Of a stretch of DNA of 7,728 bases, positions 6,008 through 7,728 are shown in pieces (within the stretch, counting starts at the first letter, position 1; every line of letters begins with the position of its first letter). The notes under the pieces are model-generated. The model was not told the origin of the DNA. It saw only the letters and a program-made list of their open reading frames with translations, and searched no databases. This DNA comes from Armatimonadota bacterium (lineage in GTDB: Bacteria > Armatimonadota > Fimbriimonadia > Fimbriimonadales > ATM1): contig RFHN01000091.1 in NCBI GenBank assembly GCA_003695835.1, positions 1 to 7,728 of the forward strand. The letters run 5' to 3'. The position numbers and the translations under genes are program-made.

Positions 6008-7546
6008 ATGAACCTTACCAAGCGGCACGAGCCTCTCCTCGTCGTGGACTTTGGAGGTCAGTATACGCAACTGATCGCGAGGAAGGCTCGAGAACTGAAC
6101 GTTTTCGCCAAGATCGTCCCATGGAACTCCCCGGAGCTCGAACGAGAGTGGGACGAGGCGAAGGCGGTCGTTCTCAGCGGAGGTCCCAGAAGCGTAACCG
6201 AGCCGGATAGCCCGTCCATCCCGGAGGACTTGCTCGCCTCGGGCAAGCCGGTTCTCGGGATCTGCTATGGACTCCAGCTGATCGCGAAACTGACCGGAGG
6301 GAGGGTCGTGCCTGGGAAGACTCGCGAGTACGGCGAGCAGACCGTCGGAAGGGTCTCCGCTTCCTCCTTGCTTCCGGAGAGGTTCGTCGCTTGGATGAGC
6401 CACGGCGATGCCGTCGAAGAGGTTCCGTCGGGCTTCGAAGTGACCGGAGCGAGCGAAGCCTGCCCGGTCGCCGCAATCGAAGACCCCTCTCGGAGACTCT
6501 TCGGCGTTCAGTTCCACCCGGAAGTGTCCCACACGGAAGGCGGCAAGGAGATCCTTCGAAGATTCCTGTACGATGTGGCCGGGTTCCAGGGCGACTGGAC
6601 CTCCACCAACTTCATCGAAGAGACGGTCGAAGCCATCCGCGACCAGGTCGGCCCGCAAGGCAAGGTGCTCTGTGCTGTGTCCGGGGGAGTGGATAGCTCC
6701 GTCTGCGCAGCCCTCATCGCCCAGGCGATCGGGGACCGACTCCGGTGTGTCTTCGTGGACCACGGTCTGCTTCGCTACCGGGAGGCGGAGGAAGTTTGTC
6801 AGATGTTCCGCAAGCACATTCCTGCGGAGTTCATCATGATTGATGCGTCCGAGCAGTTCCTCAACGCCTTGAAGGGTATCACCGACCCCGAAGAAAAGCG
6901 GAAGACGATCGGCGCCGAGTTCATTCGCGTCTTCGAGGCCCACGCCGATGAGCTCCAGGGGTGCGACTTCCTCGCACAAGGGACGCTGTACCCGGATGTC
7001 ATCGAGAGTGGCTCGCCCACCGCCGCCACGATCAAATCCCACCACAACGTGGGTGGGTTGCCCGATTGGATGCGAATGGAACTCGTGGAGCCACTACGAT
7101 GGCTATTCAAGGATGAAGTGCGGCAGGTGGGCCTGGAATTGGGCCTGCCGCGAGAGATGATTTTGCGCCAACCGTTTCCAGGCCCGGGGTTGGCGGTTCG
7201 AATCCTGGGAGAGGTCACGAGGGAGCGAGTCGAAATCGTGCAGCAGGCCGACTGGATCTTTCGTGAGGAACTGCGGAAGGCCGGGCTGGAGGAAGGCATC
7301 TGGCAGTCGTACGCCGCGCTGCTGAACGTTCGCAGCGTCGGCGTGATGGGGGACGAGCGCACGTACGAACACCCCATCGTGCTGCGGGCCGTCGTCAGTG
7401 AAGATGCAATGACCGCGCGGGCTGCGGAGATCCCCTTCGAAGTACTCCAACGCGTCGCGAGGCGCATCGTGAATGAGGTCCGAGGGGTGAATCGCGTGCT
7501 CTACGACCTGACGAGCAAGCCACCGGCGACAATCGAATGGGAATAG
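6008..7546 (+). CDS. guaA: GMP synthase (glutamine-hydrolysing)
   Basis: GuaA converts XMP to GMP using ATP and ammonia from glutamine, the last step of guanine nucleotide synthesis in the cytoplasm. The 512-residue protein has the full two-domain form. The N-terminal class I glutamine amidotransferase has nucleophile C86 in GICYGLQ and H170/E172 in QFHPEVSHTEGG. The ATP pyrophosphatase domain has the P-loop SGGVDSS (225-231). The C-terminal XMP-binding and dimerisation domain has GTLYPDVIESG (325-335), KSHHNVGGLP (343-352), RQPFPGPGLAVRILGE (387-402) and the standard ending KPPATIEWE. Length is close to the usual 510-525 residues, and no key residue is missing. The ATG at 6008 gives the normal short lead into the LLVVDFGGQY strand. 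No ribosome binding site is evident upstream. Its last 10 bp overlap hpt, so purine synthesis and salvage are probably co-expressed. Confidence 0.98.
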   Translation: MNLTKRHEPLLVVDFGGQYTQLIARKARELNVFAKIVPWNSPELEREWDEAKAVVLSGGPRSVTEPDSPSIPEDLLASGKPVLGICYGLQLIAKLTGGRVVPGKTREYGEQTVGRVSASSLLPERFVAWMSHGDAVEEVPSGFEVTGASEACPVAAIEDPSRRLFGVQFHPEVSHTEGGKEILRRFLYDVAGFQGDWTSTNFIEETVEAIRDQVGPQGKVLCAVSGGVDSSVCAALIAQAIGDRLRCVFVDHGLLRYREAEEVCQMFRKHIPAEFIMIDASEQFLNALKGITDPEEKRKTIGAEFIRVFEAHADELQGCDFLAQGTLYPDVIESGSPTAATIKSHHNVGGLPDWMRMELVEPLRWLFKDEVRQVGLELGLPREMILRQPFPGPGLAVRILGEVTRERVEIVQQADWIFREELRKAGLEEGIWQSYAALLNVRSVGVMGDERTYEHPIVLRAVVSEDAMTARAAEIPFEVLQRVARRIVNEVRGVNRVLYDLTSKPPATIEWE

Positions 7547-7728
7547 GAAAGCGAGTCGTATCGGAGTCGGAGATCCAAGCCAAGGTTCGGGATCTGGCTG
7601 CTGAACTGACTGCGGCGTACCCGGACGGTGCGCTCCTCGTGGCGGTCCTGAAAGGCTCCTTCCTGTTCTTGGCTGACCTGGTTCGCGAATTGCCGCCCAC
7701 GTTCGAGGTGGACTTCCTCGCCGTGCGC
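7537..7728 (+). CDS. hpt: Hypoxanthine phosphoribosyltransferase, N-terminal part (3' end outside the window)
   Basis: HPRT joins hypoxanthine or guanine to PRPP, giving IMP or GMP in purine salvage. From the ATG at 7537 there are 64 codons, open to the window edge. The visible part matches the family N terminus: VVSESEIQAKVRDLAAEL (7-24), the conserved strand and loop LLVAVLKGSFLFLADLVREL (33-52), whose LKG is PRPP-site loop I, and VDFLAV (58-63). The PRPP-binding signature itself lies beyond the window, so xanthine or guanine preference cannot be judged. The start lies inside the end of guaA (10-bp overlap, different frame). There is no other in-frame ATG, GTG or TTG near the N terminus and no upstream ribosome binding site, so translational coupling to guaA is likely. 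Many genomes place hpt beside tilS and ftsH; here it follows guaA. Confidence 0.92.
   Translation, partial: MGIGKRVVSESEIQAKVRDLAAELTAAYPDGALLVAVLKGSFLFLADLVRELPPTFEVDFLAVR

Noticed and set aside
5345..7045. A 566-codon open frame on the minus strand running from the unknown gene through guaA
   Set aside because: The part beyond about 5980 is antisense to conserved guaA codons and has no family-like sequence. Open antisense frames are expected in GC-rich DNA. Only the 3' 203 codons, after a strong ribosome binding site, are kept as a gene.
1..7728. CRISPR arrays, tRNAs, insertion sequences, toxin-antitoxin or defence genes
   Set aside because: No direct-repeat array, cloverleaf, transposase motif or defence domain was seen; composition looks even across the window, so there is no sign of a mobile island.

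Overview
The window is a compact, GC-rich (roughly 60% by eye) bacterial chromosome segment, nearly all coding, carrying nine genes on both strands. No tRNA, rRNA, CRISPR array, insertion sequence, phage gene or attachment site was seen. Diagnostic genes are a menaquinone futalosine-pathway radical SAM enzyme (MqnC), a tryptophanyl-tRNA synthetase with a Thermotoga-like iron-sulfur cysteine motif, and a small lipoprotein. These suggest a free-living bacterium outside the Escherichia/Bacillus mainstream, for example an Armatimonadota-, Deinococcota- or Acidobacteriota-type lineage. The phylum cannot be fixed from this sequence.

Layout: (1) 1-1897, plus strand: the 3' part of homoserine dehydrogenase (hom) with its C-terminal ACT domain, then 5 bases later a nitrilase-superfamily amidohydrolase. 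(2) 1858-3596, minus strand: trpS followed by a HAD-family phosphatase in an ATGA stop/start overlap. The HAD gene converges on the amidohydrolase gene and the two coding ends overlap by 40 bp. (3) 3644-4219, plus strand: an orphan small lipoprotein, divergent from trpS across 47 bp. (4) 4197-5956, minus strand: an unrecognised 203-residue protein gene followed 17 bp later by mqnC, whose end overlaps the lipoprotein gene by 23 bp. (5) 6008-7728, plus strand: guaA (GMP synthetase) overlapping by 10 bp the 5' part of hpt (hypoxanthine phosphoribosyltransferase), which runs off the window.

The genes form four short same-strand pairs plus one single gene: aspartate-family amino acids (hom), tryptophan charging (trpS), menaquinone (mqnC) and guanine nucleotides (guaA-hpt). 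The two divergent gaps, 47 and 51 bp, are the only non-coding stretches longer than 20 bp and must hold most of the promoters. Both convergent pairs overlap, leaving no room for ordinary intergenic terminators. There is no stretch over 300 bp without a gene.

I see no strong case for a wholly new multi-gene system. The best leads are the predicted Fe-S cluster in TrpRS, the unknown protein paired with mqnC, and the small RNA-structure and overlap features at gene junctions.
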